64,000 nucleotides of DNA, from assembly GCF_007990755.1 (NCBI RefSeq), contig NZ_BJXA01000030.1, positions 32,410-96,409 on the forward strand, in the 5' to 3' direction. The translations under genes and the position numbers were made by a program. Origin of the DNA: Nocardia ninae NBRC 108245 (GTDB lineage: Bacteria > Actinomycetota > Actinomycetes > Mycobacteriales > Mycobacteriaceae). Below the pieces are notes generated by a model. That model was not told the origin of the DNA. It ran no database searches and saw only the letters and a program-made list of their open reading frames with translations. Positions within the stretch are counted from its first letter, which is position 1. The number at the start of each line of letters is the position of its first letter. This document shows, one piece after another, positions 17,466 to 26,835 of this stretch.

Positions 17466-17721
17466 TTCGGCGCGCTGTGCCTAAGTTTTCAGGCTTATGT
17501 GGTGGCGCGTGCCCAATGTCTTCGCCGTGGTTTGGATTATGACTATCGACCGAAGTTCTGTCCGAAATATCCATTCCGGTGAGCCGGATTCTGTTACGGC
17601 GGTGTTGTCGGGCGGCCCGCCGGGGCTTGCCCGGATTGTGCCGATTTCGGACGAGGCGGCCGTGTCCGGCCGTCTCATGGCGAGGCTGCCGATAATTGTT
17701 CGCTGTTTCTAGGAGGATGTT
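16608..17721. promoter_or_regulatory. Divergent intergenic region upstream of the AT-ACP operon
   Basis: About 1.1 kb with no convincing gene. Most of it (to 17465) is the left arm of the inverted duplication. A stretch at 17064-17310 on the minus strand shares an in-frame peptide (RRIRTTDWAAS.FADVM) with 46075-46200, so it may be the relic of a short gene. The end holds AGGAGG at 17711-17716, five bases before the GTG of the AT-ACP gene. The region should hold the promoters for both the small gene and the operon. Confidence 0.6.
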
Positions 17722-19047
17722 GTGAGAAGTTCTGTCCTTATCCAGTTCCCGGGGCTGGGTGGTTACGCTCCGGGGATCCTCGCTCGGCTGGTCGCGGACT
17801 CACCGCGCCTGGGCGCGGTCTTGTCCGAGGTCGACGCTGTCGCCGCCGGATATGGGTTCGGTCCGGTATCGGGGCCGTTGACCGATCCCGATGGTCCGCC
17901 GATCGAGGACCTCGCCCAGACGCCGACACTGTTGCACTTGGCGTCGTTCGCCTCGTCCTATCTGCTCTACCAGGCGTTGCATGACAAAGGGATCGACGGT
18001 GACGTGCTGTTGGGGCACAGCACCGGTGAGCTCACCGCTCTGGCTGCCGCAGGGGCGCTATCGGTGCCGGACACGGCGCGGGTGTTGTGCGAGCGGGAGG
18101 TTGCCCTCGCCGAGGCCGGCATCGGCGGTGGCCTGGTCGCGGTGCGCGTCGGCGCACGGCATGCGGAGTATCTGTGCGGCGCGGCCGGTGGCTGGTCGCT
18201 GCTGGTATCGCTGTCGAACTCGCCCGAACAGACGGTGGTTTCGGGCTGCGCCCAGGATCTCCCGCGCTTCGAGGCGGTAGCTCAGGCTGCGGGGGTGCAG
18301 GCGACTCGGTTGCTTGTGCGCTATCCGCATCACAATCCGGTGTTGCAGACGGCTGCGCGGCGGGTGACCGCGGCGGTGGCGGCATATCAGATGCACGATC
18401 CCGCGGCGCGGGTGTATTCACCGATCCTGGGGCGCTGGGTAACGGGCGCCGCGGACGTGCGTCGTATTGTCGAACGGCATCTGATCGATCCGGTGGACTA
18501 TCTGCGGGCCCTGCGCACCCTCTACGACGGTTTCGCTGTGCGGGAGTTCATCGAGGTCGGCGTCCGTCCGGTGCTGACCGAGTCGGCCCGCGAGAGCCTG
18601 CCCACCGGCGCCACATTCGTGGGCCCACCGCCGAACGCGTGTGACGCGCAAGAGATCCTGAACGTTCTGGCAAGTACCGGCGAGCCAGAGGTTGCGGCAC
18701 GGGTCGCGTCGGCGTCGGCGTCTGCGGTCGCCGAGACCAGCGGCGAGCCGGGACCGGGGGCCACGACGGACGCGCGGTCACTACCCGACCGCGACACGCT
18801 GCTGGCCCGGCTGCGGACGATGTTCGCCGAAACACTGGGCTATCCCGAAGATGTATTCACCGATGACGCCCATCTGGAAGCGGATCTCGGGATCGCATCG
18901 GTGAAGAAGACCGAGCTGCTGGTGCGACTGCTCGACGAGTACCAGTTGCCGACACCGCCGGCCCGGCTGCGCATGCGCGACTACACCACCCTGCCGAAAC
19001 TGGCCGCACTCATGGAGACACTCGCAGTGGACGGGGCGAAGCCGTGA
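17722..19047 (+). CDS. Acyltransferase-acyl carrier protein (AT-ACP), PUFA/enediyne type
   Basis: A 441-residue two-domain protein. Residues 1-310 are an acyltransferase with the nucleophile elbow GHSTGE (Ser100) and the distal histidine in RYPHHNP (His203 or His204); the loading substrate is presumably malonyl-CoA. Residues 350-435 are an ACP with the phosphopantetheine serine in DLGIASVKK (Ser393). The LGIxSVK signature is that of PUFA-synthase and enediyne-type PKS carrier domains, not of modular PKSs. The linker is Ala/Ser/Gly-rich. An AGGAGG site lies 5 bases upstream of the GTG start. It overlaps the KS gene by 4 bases (GTGA). It supplies the AT and ACP missing from the next protein. 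Confidence 0.9.
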   Translation: MRSSVLIQFPGLGGYAPGILARLVADSPRLGAVLSEVDAVAAGYGFGPVSGPLTDPDGPPIEDLAQTPTLLHLASFASSYLLYQALHDKGIDGDVLLGHSTGELTALAAAGALSVPDTARVLCEREVALAEAGIGGGLVAVRVGARHAEYLCGAAGGWSLLVSLSNSPEQTVVSGCAQDLPRFEAVAQAAGVQATRLLVRYPHHNPVLQTAARRVTAAVAAYQMHDPAARVYSPILGRWVTGAADVRRIVERHLIDPVDYLRALRTLYDGFAVREFIEVGVRPVLTESARESLPTGATFVGPPPNACDAQEILNVLASTGEPEVAARVASASASAVAETSGEPGPGATTDARSLPDRDTLLARLRTMFAETLGYPEDVFTDDAHLEADLGIASVKKTELLVRLLDEYQLPTPPARLRMRDYTTLPKLAALMETLAVDGAKP

Positions 19048-22000
19048 ACACCACTTCGACACCGGCGCGGGGCACGGTGGCGATCGTCGGCATCGGCCTG
19101 GTCGCCCCGGGCGTCAATGATCCACCACAATTGTGGCAGGTGCTGCACGGTCAGACGAGCACGCTGTGCCAACCCGAACACTTCGATGTGAGCCGATGGT
19201 TCGACCCCGACCGGTCGGCACCGGACAAGACCTACGTGCGCACCGCGGGATTCCTGCACTCGTTCACCCCACATCCGCGGCTGGCACGCGAGCAAAGCCT
19301 CGGCTACTGGGAGGGAGCCGACCGCACGACGCTGCTGCTGCGCCACAGCCTGCTGCAGGCCATGGACGGTGTCATCGTCGGCCCGGATGACCGCCTCGGC
19401 GCGTATGTCGGTGCACAGCCGGGCGGACTAGGGCTCGAAGACGCGATCCTGCTCGCCACCGCGGCCCACCCTCGCCTATCGCCGACCCTCGAGCAGTTAC
19501 GCGCCCGGTACCCGCACGCACCCGCCCGCCCGTCCGACGCCTTCCCGGACCGGCTGCTGCGGGCAGCGTGCCGGGATCTGCTGCCCGAGGGCAGCGACCT
19601 GCTCGTGGTCGACACCGCCTGCTCCTCGTCGTTGTATGCCGTCGATCTCGGCGTCAAGAGCCTATTGGCCGGTGAACGCGATGTCGTGTTCTGCGGCGGC
19701 GCCAACACCGGGTCACGGCGCGACCTGGTGCTGTTCGCGAAGCTGCAGGGCCTCTCGGCCACCGGTGAGATCCGCGCGTTCGACCGCGACGCGACCGGGG
19801 TGCTGTTCTCCGACGCGGCCGCGGTCCTCGCGCTGAAGATGCTCGACCGCGCACTCGCCGACGGCGACGAAATCCACGGCCTGGTGGGCGGATTCGGCGG
19901 ATCAAGCGACGGTGAGGGCAGCGTGATGGCCTCCTCGCCGCGGGGACAGCGTCTGGCGATCGACCGCGCCCGCGCCGTCTGCGCTGTCGAGGCCGGCGCG
20001 GTCGATTGGATCGTCGCGCACGGTACCGGCACCCCGGTCGGTGACGACGTGGAACTCGAAACACTCACCGGTGCAGCAGGACCCGGCGGTGTGTGGTGCA
20101 CGTCGAACAAGCCGCTGATCGGGCACGGCGCGTGGGCGGCCGGGGCGATCAATGTGGTACATGCGGTACTGGCGATGCGGCACGGCGAAATCCCTGCCCA
20201 ACGCTACTTCACCGTGCTGCCCGACAGTGTGCATGCGGACCGGATCAGGATTCCGCTGGAACCGGTGCCGTGGCCGGTGAGTGCGGGCCGCCGCCGGGTT
20301 GCCGGGGTCTGCGCGTACGGTTTCGGGGGAACCAACGCACATCTGCTGGTGCAGGCCGCGGACCCGGGAGTCGATGCGCCGCGCATGGCAGCACCGACCC
20401 ACAGTGCGCACCAGGATGATCCGATGGTGCTGGTCGGCCACGCGGTGCACGTCCCCGGCGGCATGACGCACGACGCGATCGCCGGGTGGCTGGGTGGTGA
20501 ACTGCCCGCGCCGCCACGGTCGTTCGGCGAGCAGTACCCGCTGCCGCCGTTGCGCGAGTTGCGGATGCCGCCGGTCAGCGCGCGCAGCGTCGACCGGACC
20601 CATCTGATGGCGCTCGCCGCCGTGGCGAACCTCGTGACCGAATACGGCTCGATGTGGGAGCACCTGCGCGAACGCAGCGGGGTGTTCACCGCGCACACCG
20701 GCCCGACCCGCTGCATGACCGACTACACCATTCGGGTCGGCGCGGACGATCTGCACGCGGCCGTCGCGACACCGCCCTCCGGGGATGTCGCGTGGCTCGA
20801 CGAGGGTCTCGCCGCGCTGCGGCAGCGGCTGCCCGAAGCCAACGACCGGAGCATGACCGGGCAGCTCACCAACATCATCTCCGCGATGGTGGTGAACCGG
20901 TACCGGCTCAACGGGTCGGCGATGAACATCGACTGCGGCCGATCCTCGACGCAGGGTGCGTTGCATGCCGCCGAGCGATACCTGCGCTCCCAGGAATTGG
21001 ACTTCGCGCTGGTGATCGGCCTGCACGGCAACAGCACCCCGCTGCTGGCCGAACTCAGCGGGACCCCGGTAGACCAGATCGCCGAGGCCGCCGTGGTGCT
21101 GGCGCTGACCCGACGCTCGGTCGCCGAGCGGCACGGCTGGTCCTTCGACGCCGTCATCCGCAGCGACGCCGCCCGCACCGGACGGCACGCGGGTATTCCC
21201 GGTGTCGTCGGCCGATGCTACTTCGGCGCCGACGGGGCCCTCGGCGTGCTGCGAGCCCTGCACCGCGCAGGCACCGGCCCGATCGTGCTGCAGAACCTGG
21301 ATCCCGCACCGCGGGTAGAGATCCAGCCGACGCACCCGCCCGCGGAGCCACTCGCACCGGCACCCGGTCGCCGCCACGGAGTGCGCCGCGCGGCGCCGCC
21401 CAGCGGCACCGATACCCCGCCGCAAGCGAATCATCCTGTCCCCGTGACGGATTCGACCATCAATAGCGAGACAATGTCACCACGCATCGGGTCGCCCTCG
21501 CCGGTACGGGACCGCTCGGTGGTCGTGCTTCGCCGCGTGGACGTGGAGCGCGGCACGGAGCCGAGGGCGGCAATCACATCCGGGACGCTCGTCCTGACCC
21601 ACAGCGCCGACCTCGCATACCAGCTCGATGCCCTTGCCGTAGAGACCGATTCGCGAGTCGTGTGCACCGACCCGGAAACCGCCGGAAACGACCGGATCAT
21701 CGTGGTCGGTGGCGCCGGGACACGGGCGGCGGTCGACGCCGTGCGAGCAGCGATACCCGGCGGAGTCGAGCATGTGCTGATCGTGGCCTCGGCCCGCGTC
21801 CCGCAGGCCGACTGGCCCGCCCCACCGTCACCCGAGCTGCTCGCCATGCAGGAATACGCGCTCGCAGCGGCCGCGGCCTTCGGCGACCGACCCGGCCCTG
21901 CCGCCTCGGTCACCGCGCTGCTACTGGATCCATTGCGACTCAGTGTTGTTCACCCACATCTGACGATGATCACCGGATTCCTGCGCGGCCTCGCGCACGA

Positions 22001-23918
22001 ACTGCCCTGCCCCGTCTACGGGGTGGTCACCGATGCCGCACTCACCGCCGGGATCGAGCAGCTGAGCCGCGAATCCGCCGCTGTGCGCGACGCCACGATC
22101 GTGTACTACCGGCAGGGGCTGCGGTATCTCGAACAACTCTGTAGCGCACCACTTCCCGACACACGCCGGGCGGGCCCGTTGCCGTGGACGGATCGGCCGG
22201 TGATCGTCGCCACCGGCGGGGCAAGGGGTGCCACTGCGGTGGTGGTGACCGCCCTGGCACGACGTGTGCACCCAGTGCTGTGGCTGCTGGGTACCACACC
22301 ACCCGACGCGGCGCCTGCCGATCTGCTCGCCGCTGCCGACGGCGAACTCAGGGCCAAGCGCACGGAGTACCTGTCGCGGGAGCGCACCCGCGATCCCGCT
22401 GTCAGTGTCGCCATCCTGAACCAGCGATTCGACGCGATGGTTCGTGCCCGCGAGATCCATCACACCCTGCGCCGACTGGAGCAACTGTGCGGCACCGACA
22501 ACGTCCACTACCTTGTCTGCGACCTGCGCGAGCGGGAACAGGTGACGCGGGCGGCGAAGTCCGTGCACGCCAAGCACGGTCGCGTCGATCTGCTCATCCA
22601 CGGCGCGGGGCGGATCCGATCCGCCGCGGTCGCCGACAAATCCCTCGCCCATTTCCGGGAGGTCCGCGACATCAAGGTGGCGGGCTACCATCATCTGAAA
22701 GAAGCGTTCGCCGACCCCGCTCCGGCGCTGTGGTGCAATTTCGGTTCCGGCAACGCCATGCGCGGCTGCGCCGGTGATACCGACTACGTTGCCGCCAACG
22801 AATACCTGTGCGCGGCAGCGCGATACGGTGACGGCACCGAATTCACCCCGGCATGGGGATTGTGGACCGAGACCGGAATGGTCTGCGGCATCGCCGACGA
22901 GCTGAGCCGCGAACACGGATTCACCGGCATCAGCAACACCGACGGCGCGGATCTGCTGCTGGCCGAACTCGCCCTACCGCGACCACTGGACGTGGTCCCG
23001 TTCTACGGGGTCACCGACTCCTGGACCCGGCCACCGGGTCCAGTCGGCCCGCTGCTCGGCGACCCGGACACCGTGGATCATGTCGCGGGAACGTGGACGT
23101 GGCGGCCCGACCCGGTGCGCGACAGCTACCTGACCGAACATCTCATCGACCGGCGACCGGTGTTGCCTGCGGCGATGATGCTGGCGATGGCCGCCGACGC
23201 GGCCCTGCGGCTCCATCCTGGAACGCAGGTCACCGCGTTGACCGGTACACGGATCGAGGCCCCGCTCTACACCGACGTTCGGGCGGCAGGGTGCCGGATC
23301 ACCGCCGAAACCAGCGCAGGCGGCGAGGTCCGCGTCGAGCTGCGTTCGGACGTACTCGCCTCGGATGGTCGGATTCTGGCCTGCGACCGGCTGCACTGCC
23401 GGGTCGATGTCCATGTCGGAAACCAGGCACCGTCACCACCGGCTCCACCCGCGCGGGAGATGACCGCGCTCGCCGGCGATCCGGCGGTGCGGCCGGATAC
23501 CTGCGCCCAGCTGTCCGGGGTCTGGCGGACCATCCACCACCCCGCCGCCGACGCGGCGGGCGCGGCGGCGCTCTGCCTGCCGCAACCGCAACCGCATACC
23601 GTTTTCGCGCGACTGCCGATCCCGGCACTGCTGCTGGACTCCGCCTTCCGGCTCTTCGGGTACCCACCGCAACCTGATGGCACCCACATCATGGCGGTCC
23701 CCAGCGCCTGCGACCGAATCGACCTCTACACCGCCGACACCGATGTCGTGTTGGCCCAACGATATCCAGCCGGCATCCCCCTGTCCTACGACAGCGCACA
23801 ACAGCGGGCCGTCGCCGCGACCGACGACGGTGCGACCCTGCTCACCGTCACCGGCCTGACGATCCACACCGTGGACTCCCTCCCCGCGCACATCCCCTAC
23901 CAGGAATGGCAACCATGA
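19044..23918 (+). CDS. Iterative PKS: KS-CLF-KR-DH, PUFA/enediyne-like
   Basis: A 1624-residue synthase. KS (1-440) is intact: VDTACSSSLY (Cys193), AHGTGT (His326), KPLIGHG (His361). A second ketosynthase-like domain (about 455-770) has MNIDCGRSSTQG, with Arg633 where the cysteine should be, so it is a chain-length-factor-like partner. KR (about 800-1330) has a TGGARG cofactor loop (degenerate), LIHGAGRIRS and the tail GDTDYVAANEYL with the catalytic Tyr. DH (about 1345-1620) is a double hotdog with EHLIDRRPVLPAAM (His) and LLLDSAFRLF (Asp). There is no AT, ACP or ER; AT and ACP come from the previous gene. With a hotdog thioesterase next, a polyene-type chain is expected from iterative KS/KR/DH cycles. 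Confidence 0.88.
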   Translation: MNTTSTPARGTVAIVGIGLVAPGVNDPPQLWQVLHGQTSTLCQPEHFDVSRWFDPDRSAPDKTYVRTAGFLHSFTPHPRLAREQSLGYWEGADRTTLLLRHSLLQAMDGVIVGPDDRLGAYVGAQPGGLGLEDAILLATAAHPRLSPTLEQLRARYPHAPARPSDAFPDRLLRAACRDLLPEGSDLLVVDTACSSSLYAVDLGVKSLLAGERDVVFCGGANTGSRRDLVLFAKLQGLSATGEIRAFDRDATGVLFSDAAAVLALKMLDRALADGDEIHGLVGGFGGSSDGEGSVMASSPRGQRLAIDRARAVCAVEAGAVDWIVAHGTGTPVGDDVELETLTGAAGPGGVWCTSNKPLIGHGAWAAGAINVVHAVLAMRHGEIPAQRYFTVLPDSVHADRIRIPLEPVPWPVSAGRRRVAGVCAYGFGGTNAHLLVQAADPGVDAPRMAAPTHSAHQDDPMVLVGHAVHVPGGMTHDAIAGWLGGELPAPPRSFGEQYPLPPLRELRMPPVSARSVDRTHLMALAAVANLVTEYGSMWEHLRERSGVFTAHTGPTRCMTDYTIRVGADDLHAAVATPPSGDVAWLDEGLAALRQRLPEANDRSMTGQLTNIISAMVVNRYRLNGSAMNIDCGRSSTQGALHAAERYLRSQELDFALVIGLHGNSTPLLAELSGTPVDQIAEAAVVLALTRRSVAERHGWSFDAVIRSDAARTGRHAGIPGVVGRCYFGADGALGVLRALHRAGTGPIVLQNLDPAPRVEIQPTHPPAEPLAPAPGRRHGVRRAAPPSGTDTPPQANHPVPVTDSTINSETMSPRIGSPSPVRDRSVVVLRRVDVERGTEPRAAITSGTLVLTHSADLAYQLDALAVETDSRVVCTDPETAGNDRIIVVGGAGTRAAVDAVRAAIPGGVEHVLIVASARVPQADWPAPPSPELLAMQEYALAAAAAFGDRPGPAASVTALLLDPLRLSVVHPHLTMITGFLRGLAHELPCPVYGVVTDAALTAGIEQLSRESAAVRDATIVYYRQGLRYLEQLCSAPLPDTRRAGPLPWTDRPVIVATGGARGATAVVVTALARRVHPVLWLLGTTPPDAAPADLLAAADGELRAKRTEYLSRERTRDPAVSVAILNQRFDAMVRAREIHHTLRRLEQLCGTDNVHYLVCDLREREQVTRAAKSVHAKHGRVDLLIHGAGRIRSAAVADKSLAHFREVRDIKVAGYHHLKEAFADPAPALWCNFGSGNAMRGCAGDTDYVAANEYLCAAARYGDGTEFTPAWGLWTETGMVCGIADELSREHGFTGISNTDGADLLLAELALPRPLDVVPFYGVTDSWTRPPGPVGPLLGDPDTVDHVAGTWTWRPDPVRDSYLTEHLIDRRPVLPAAMMLAMAADAALRLHPGTQVTALTGTRIEAPLYTDVRAAGCRITAETSAGGEVRVELRSDVLASDGRILACDRLHCRVDVHVGNQAPSPPAPPAREMTALAGDPAVRPDTCAQLSGVWRTIHHPAADAAGAAALCLPQPQPHTVFARLPIPALLLDSAFRLFGYPPQPDGTHIMAVPSACDRIDLYTADTDVVLAQRYPAGIPLSYDSAQQRAVAATDDGATLLTVTGLTIHTVDSLPAHIPYQEWQP

Positions 23919-24463
23919 CACTGACAGCCGACCTCGACGCCACGACCGCAACCGGCCGAGAACCGACGCGGCCGTGGTTCACCATCGAGCACCGTGTCAC
24001 CGCCGGCGACACCAGTGCCGTTGGCCCCGTCTACTACGCCCGCCTGATCGACTGGCAGGGCCAATGCCGAGAACGCTGCGGACAATTCGGCGCCCCAATC
24101 TTCAGCAGCGACATCTCCGGCGACTACATCATGCTCACCCAATCCTGCTCCTGTGAGTACCTCGCCGAACTCTGGTTCGGCGACCTCGTCGCCATCCGGC
24201 TCACCGTTCTGTGGGTCCGAATGACCCTGATGAAAGCTGAATTCCGCTACCACCGCATCACCGCCCCCGGTGCACCCGACGGCGACCTCGTCGCCCGAGG
24301 CGAACAGATGTGGGCCAGCGCCCGCCTGGCCGGCGACCACTACGAACCCTGCCCATGGCCCCGCGAACTCGCCGACTGCGCAGCCGCGTTCGGCGCCGAC
24401 CTCAGCCGAGCCCAGATCGACGATTCATCGAATCAACCCGCACCGGAAAGGATTCCCCGATGA
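23915..24463 (+). CDS. Hotdog acyl-ACP thioesterase, enediyne type
   Basis: A 182-residue hotdog protein resembling the CalE7/SgcE10/DynE7 family that releases polyenes from enediyne PKSs. Signature parts: SAVGPVYYARLIDWQGQCRE (the conserved YY...WQG.CRE helix), then CSCEYLAELWFGDLVAIR and AEFRYHRI. Arg in the QGQCRER segment corresponds to a residue important in that family. I chose the ATG at 23915 (ATGA overlap with the PKS stop); an ATG at 23906 is in frame. It overlaps the P450 start by 4 bases. It presumably hydrolyses the PKS product from the ACP. Confidence 0.85.
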   Translation: MTLTADLDATTATGREPTRPWFTIEHRVTAGDTSAVGPVYYARLIDWQGQCRERCGQFGAPIFSSDISGDYIMLTQSCSCEYLAELWFGDLVAIRLTVLWVRMTLMKAEFRYHRITAPGAPDGDLVARGEQMWASARLAGDHYEPCPWPRELADCAAAFGADLSRAQIDDSSNQPAPERIPR

Positions 24464-26067
24464 CCACCATCAATCATGGCACCGATTTACCAGGGCACCC
24501 GGGCACTGACACACCGCCTCCTTCATTACCCCTCGTCCCGATCACCGCGCGGTCCGCCTGGGCCGCACAACTGATGACCATCGCCCTCAGCGGTTGGATC
24601 GATGATCCCGGCAAGAAATCCCGAGACGCCGGTGAAATCACCCGCGCCGCCTACCCGGTGCTGCCCAAACCACTACGCCTGCTGTTTCCCGACCCCTATG
24701 CCGACGGCTGGACCGGCGAAACCGTATTCGTGAACTCACCGCGGATCGCCCACGAGATGTACAACCTGCCGCCCGGTCACCTCGACCACGAGGCATGGAA
24801 GAAGGCCCATACCCTGCTGCTGGGCTCGCAGAGCCCCTTCGTCCTGCGTGAACCCGACCACACCAGAGTGCGCCGGGCACTCGCCACCGAACTCACACCG
24901 CCCCGCATCGAAACCTATCGCCAGCGCAGCGTCGAACGACTCGACGCCATGATCGACCAACTGCCCCTGGACACGCCCGTCTCGCTGCACGACTTCTACA
25001 CCCGCTTCACCCAGGACGTGATCCTGCGCGTCGTATTCGGCTGGGACGACTGCCGCGACCTCGACGAACTGGCCGAGTTTCTTTACCGCGCGAGCCGCCA
25101 TTACGCCACCCGCAAGATCGGCGGCCTGCTCGCGTACCAGCTCAACGCCCGGATCAAAATGCGCCCACGCGCCAACCGGGACGTGGCCGACCGTGACGAC
25201 GTGCCCCTGCGGATCCTGTACAAGGCCTACCGGCTACGCAAACACGCCGACGAGCTCCTCTACCGCAAGATCGCCGAACTGCGCGCCCGCCCCAACGACA
25301 GCATCGCGACCCGGCTCATCGAACGCGGCGCACGGGAGGACCCACCCTGGACCGACAAGCGTCTGCGCGACATCATCGCCACCCTCACCGTCGCCGGGCA
25401 CGACACCTCGGTCCTCGGCTACGCCTGGGCTACCCAGTACCTGCTGCACAACCCCGAACCACGCGCCACAGTCACCGCCGAGGCCCGCGCAGCCATCACC
25501 GACCGCTACGCCCAAGCGTGCAACACCGAGGCATTGCGCATGCAGGCCCCGGTCCTCGCGGCCTTGCCCTCCCCGTTGCGACAAGACATCGTCCTGGGCG
25601 GCTACCGAATTCGCAAAGGAACCCTGCTCTTCCTGCCGGCAACCGCACTGCACTACAACACGGACCTCTACCCCGAACCCGAGACATACCGCCCCGAACG
25701 GTGGTTCGAAACCAAACCCGAACGCTACGGATTCATCCCATTCGGAGCCGGACCACACCGCTGCCCGGGCAGCACCTTCTACCTCACCGAAGCAGCCATC
25801 GTCACCCACCGCGTCTTCGGCCGCCTCGACCTGGAACCCCGCCGACGCCGCGTCGACCCGGCACGCTTCATCTTCGCCACGGTCAGCCGCCCGAAAAGCG
25901 GGACCGACGTCATCATCCGGCACCGCCGACCCGCCGCGGAAGTGCCCTGGTACCGACCAGGGCACGCCGAAGGGCTCACACCCCTCAAACAAGCACTACT
26001 CCCTCCCGACCCCGGCGCCGACGAACCAGCCCGCTGCCCCTATCCCACCCCGGCACCAACCGCCTGA
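24460..26067 (+). CDS. Cytochrome P450
   Basis: A 535-residue P450, long for a bacterial one. It has the I-helix TVAGHDTSVLGY (about residue 311-322), the K-helix NTEALRMQ (ExxR) and the heme loop FGAGPHRCPG with the cysteine ligand near residue 435. After the heme loop it carries a Pro/Arg-rich tail. The fold style recalls the plant/eukaryote-like P450s seen in bacterial clusters rather than CYP107-type enzymes. GGAAAGGA precedes the ATG; the open frame extends upstream but inside the thioesterase gene. Coupled to the thioesterase by ATGA. Likely oxidises the PKS chain. Confidence 0.9.
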   Translation: MTTINHGTDLPGHPGTDTPPPSLPLVPITARSAWAAQLMTIALSGWIDDPGKKSRDAGEITRAAYPVLPKPLRLLFPDPYADGWTGETVFVNSPRIAHEMYNLPPGHLDHEAWKKAHTLLLGSQSPFVLREPDHTRVRRALATELTPPRIETYRQRSVERLDAMIDQLPLDTPVSLHDFYTRFTQDVILRVVFGWDDCRDLDELAEFLYRASRHYATRKIGGLLAYQLNARIKMRPRANRDVADRDDVPLRILYKAYRLRKHADELLYRKIAELRARPNDSIATRLIERGAREDPPWTDKRLRDIIATLTVAGHDTSVLGYAWATQYLLHNPEPRATVTAEARAAITDRYAQACNTEALRMQAPVLAALPSPLRQDIVLGGYRIRKGTLLFLPATALHYNTDLYPEPETYRPERWFETKPERYGFIPFGAGPHRCPGSTFYLTEAAIVTHRVFGRLDLEPRRRRVDPARFIFATVSRPKSGTDVIIRHRRPAAEVPWYRPGHAEGLTPLKQALLPPDPGADEPARCPYPTPAPTA

Positions 26068-26097
26068 GCCACCCCCGGCCTCGAACAGGAAACCAGA

Positions 26098-26835
26098 ATG
26101 GAAGCCACACACAACTACCGCCGTTGGGCGGGATACCTGTGCTTCGTCCCACTGCCCGGCCTGATTGTCAGCCTCGCGGTCGCGCGATTCCCCTATCCCG
26201 ACGACAACCTCGACGGGCGGCACTACCTCGACTACGGTCTCCCGCACCGCACAATCGAAATCCAAATCCTGACCTGGATCGTGACGACCCTCGCGACCTG
26301 CGGATTCATCCTGCTACTCGCCACCATATTATGGCGCACGGCCCGACATGTCACGATCACAGCACTCATCATGGTCTGCTCCGCCACCGCATGCGTCACC
26401 ACCACTCTGGTCTGCATGGGCATGTACCTCACGCTATCCATGACCGCGCGAGGCCCGAACTTCCAAGCCGATCGCGTCGACCTCGAATTTTCGACCTATT
26501 CCTGGAATGCGACCCAAATCCTCGCTTGCTTCGCAGCGGTATTCCTCGGCCTCGCATGGGCGATGATCGCCGCCGCCAACCACAGACATCCAGTGCTCCC
26601 GCGCGCGCTCGCCAACACCGCCATCGCGGTCGCGGCCCTCGACATCCTGCCCATCCTGTCCATATTTGTCGACTCCGGACCCTGGTCGCCCGGATCCGTC
26701 GGCAGCTACATACCAGGCGCTGTCGCCACCTACGGATGGATGATCGTCACCGGTTCAGTGCTGCTGCGATCCCAGCCGAAGCACCCCACCACCCCGATCA
26801 AGCTGCAATTTTCTTCGACGGAAAGGATTCAATGA
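26098..26835 (+). CDS. Polytopic membrane protein of unknown function
   Basis: A 245-residue protein with about six membrane spans: an N-terminal one (YLCFVPLPGLIVSLAVA), then TWIVTTLATCGFILLLATIL, ITALIMVCSATACVTTTLVC, ILACFAAVFLGLAWAMIAAA, ALANTAIAVAALDILPIL and YGWMIVTGSVLL. An extracytoplasmic-looking loop near residue 40 has PYPDDNLDGRHYLDY. No transporter signature is seen. Its stop overlaps the Rieske gene start (ATGA), so it is co-translated with it. It could be a membrane oxidase partner, cyclase or export factor; unresolved. Confidence 0.75.
   Translation: MEATHNYRRWAGYLCFVPLPGLIVSLAVARFPYPDDNLDGRHYLDYGLPHRTIEIQILTWIVTTLATCGFILLLATILWRTARHVTITALIMVCSATACVTTTLVCMGMYLTLSMTARGPNFQADRVDLEFSTYSWNATQILACFAAVFLGLAWAMIAAANHRHPVLPRALANTAIAVAALDILPILSIFVDSGPWSPGSVGSYIPGAVATYGWMIVTGSVLLRSQPKHPTTPIKLQFSSTERIQ

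Noticed and set aside
19902-22916. Long minus-strand open frames opposite the KS-CLF-KR-DH gene
   Set aside because: High-GC shadow frames. They show no family motifs, while the plus strand has all catalytic motifs.
17722-24463. A true enediyne core cassette
   Set aside because: The warhead partner genes (E3/E4/E5-type proteins and a fused PPTase) are absent and the PKS is split with a CLF domain, so I do not predict an enediyne product.
25518-26831. Very long upstream extension (about 440 codons) of the Rieske oxygenase frame
   Set aside because: It runs antiparallel in codon pattern across the P450 and membrane protein genes, is extremely Arg/Pro-rich and lacks a ribosome site. The real start at 26832 has GAAAGGA and an ATGA overlap.
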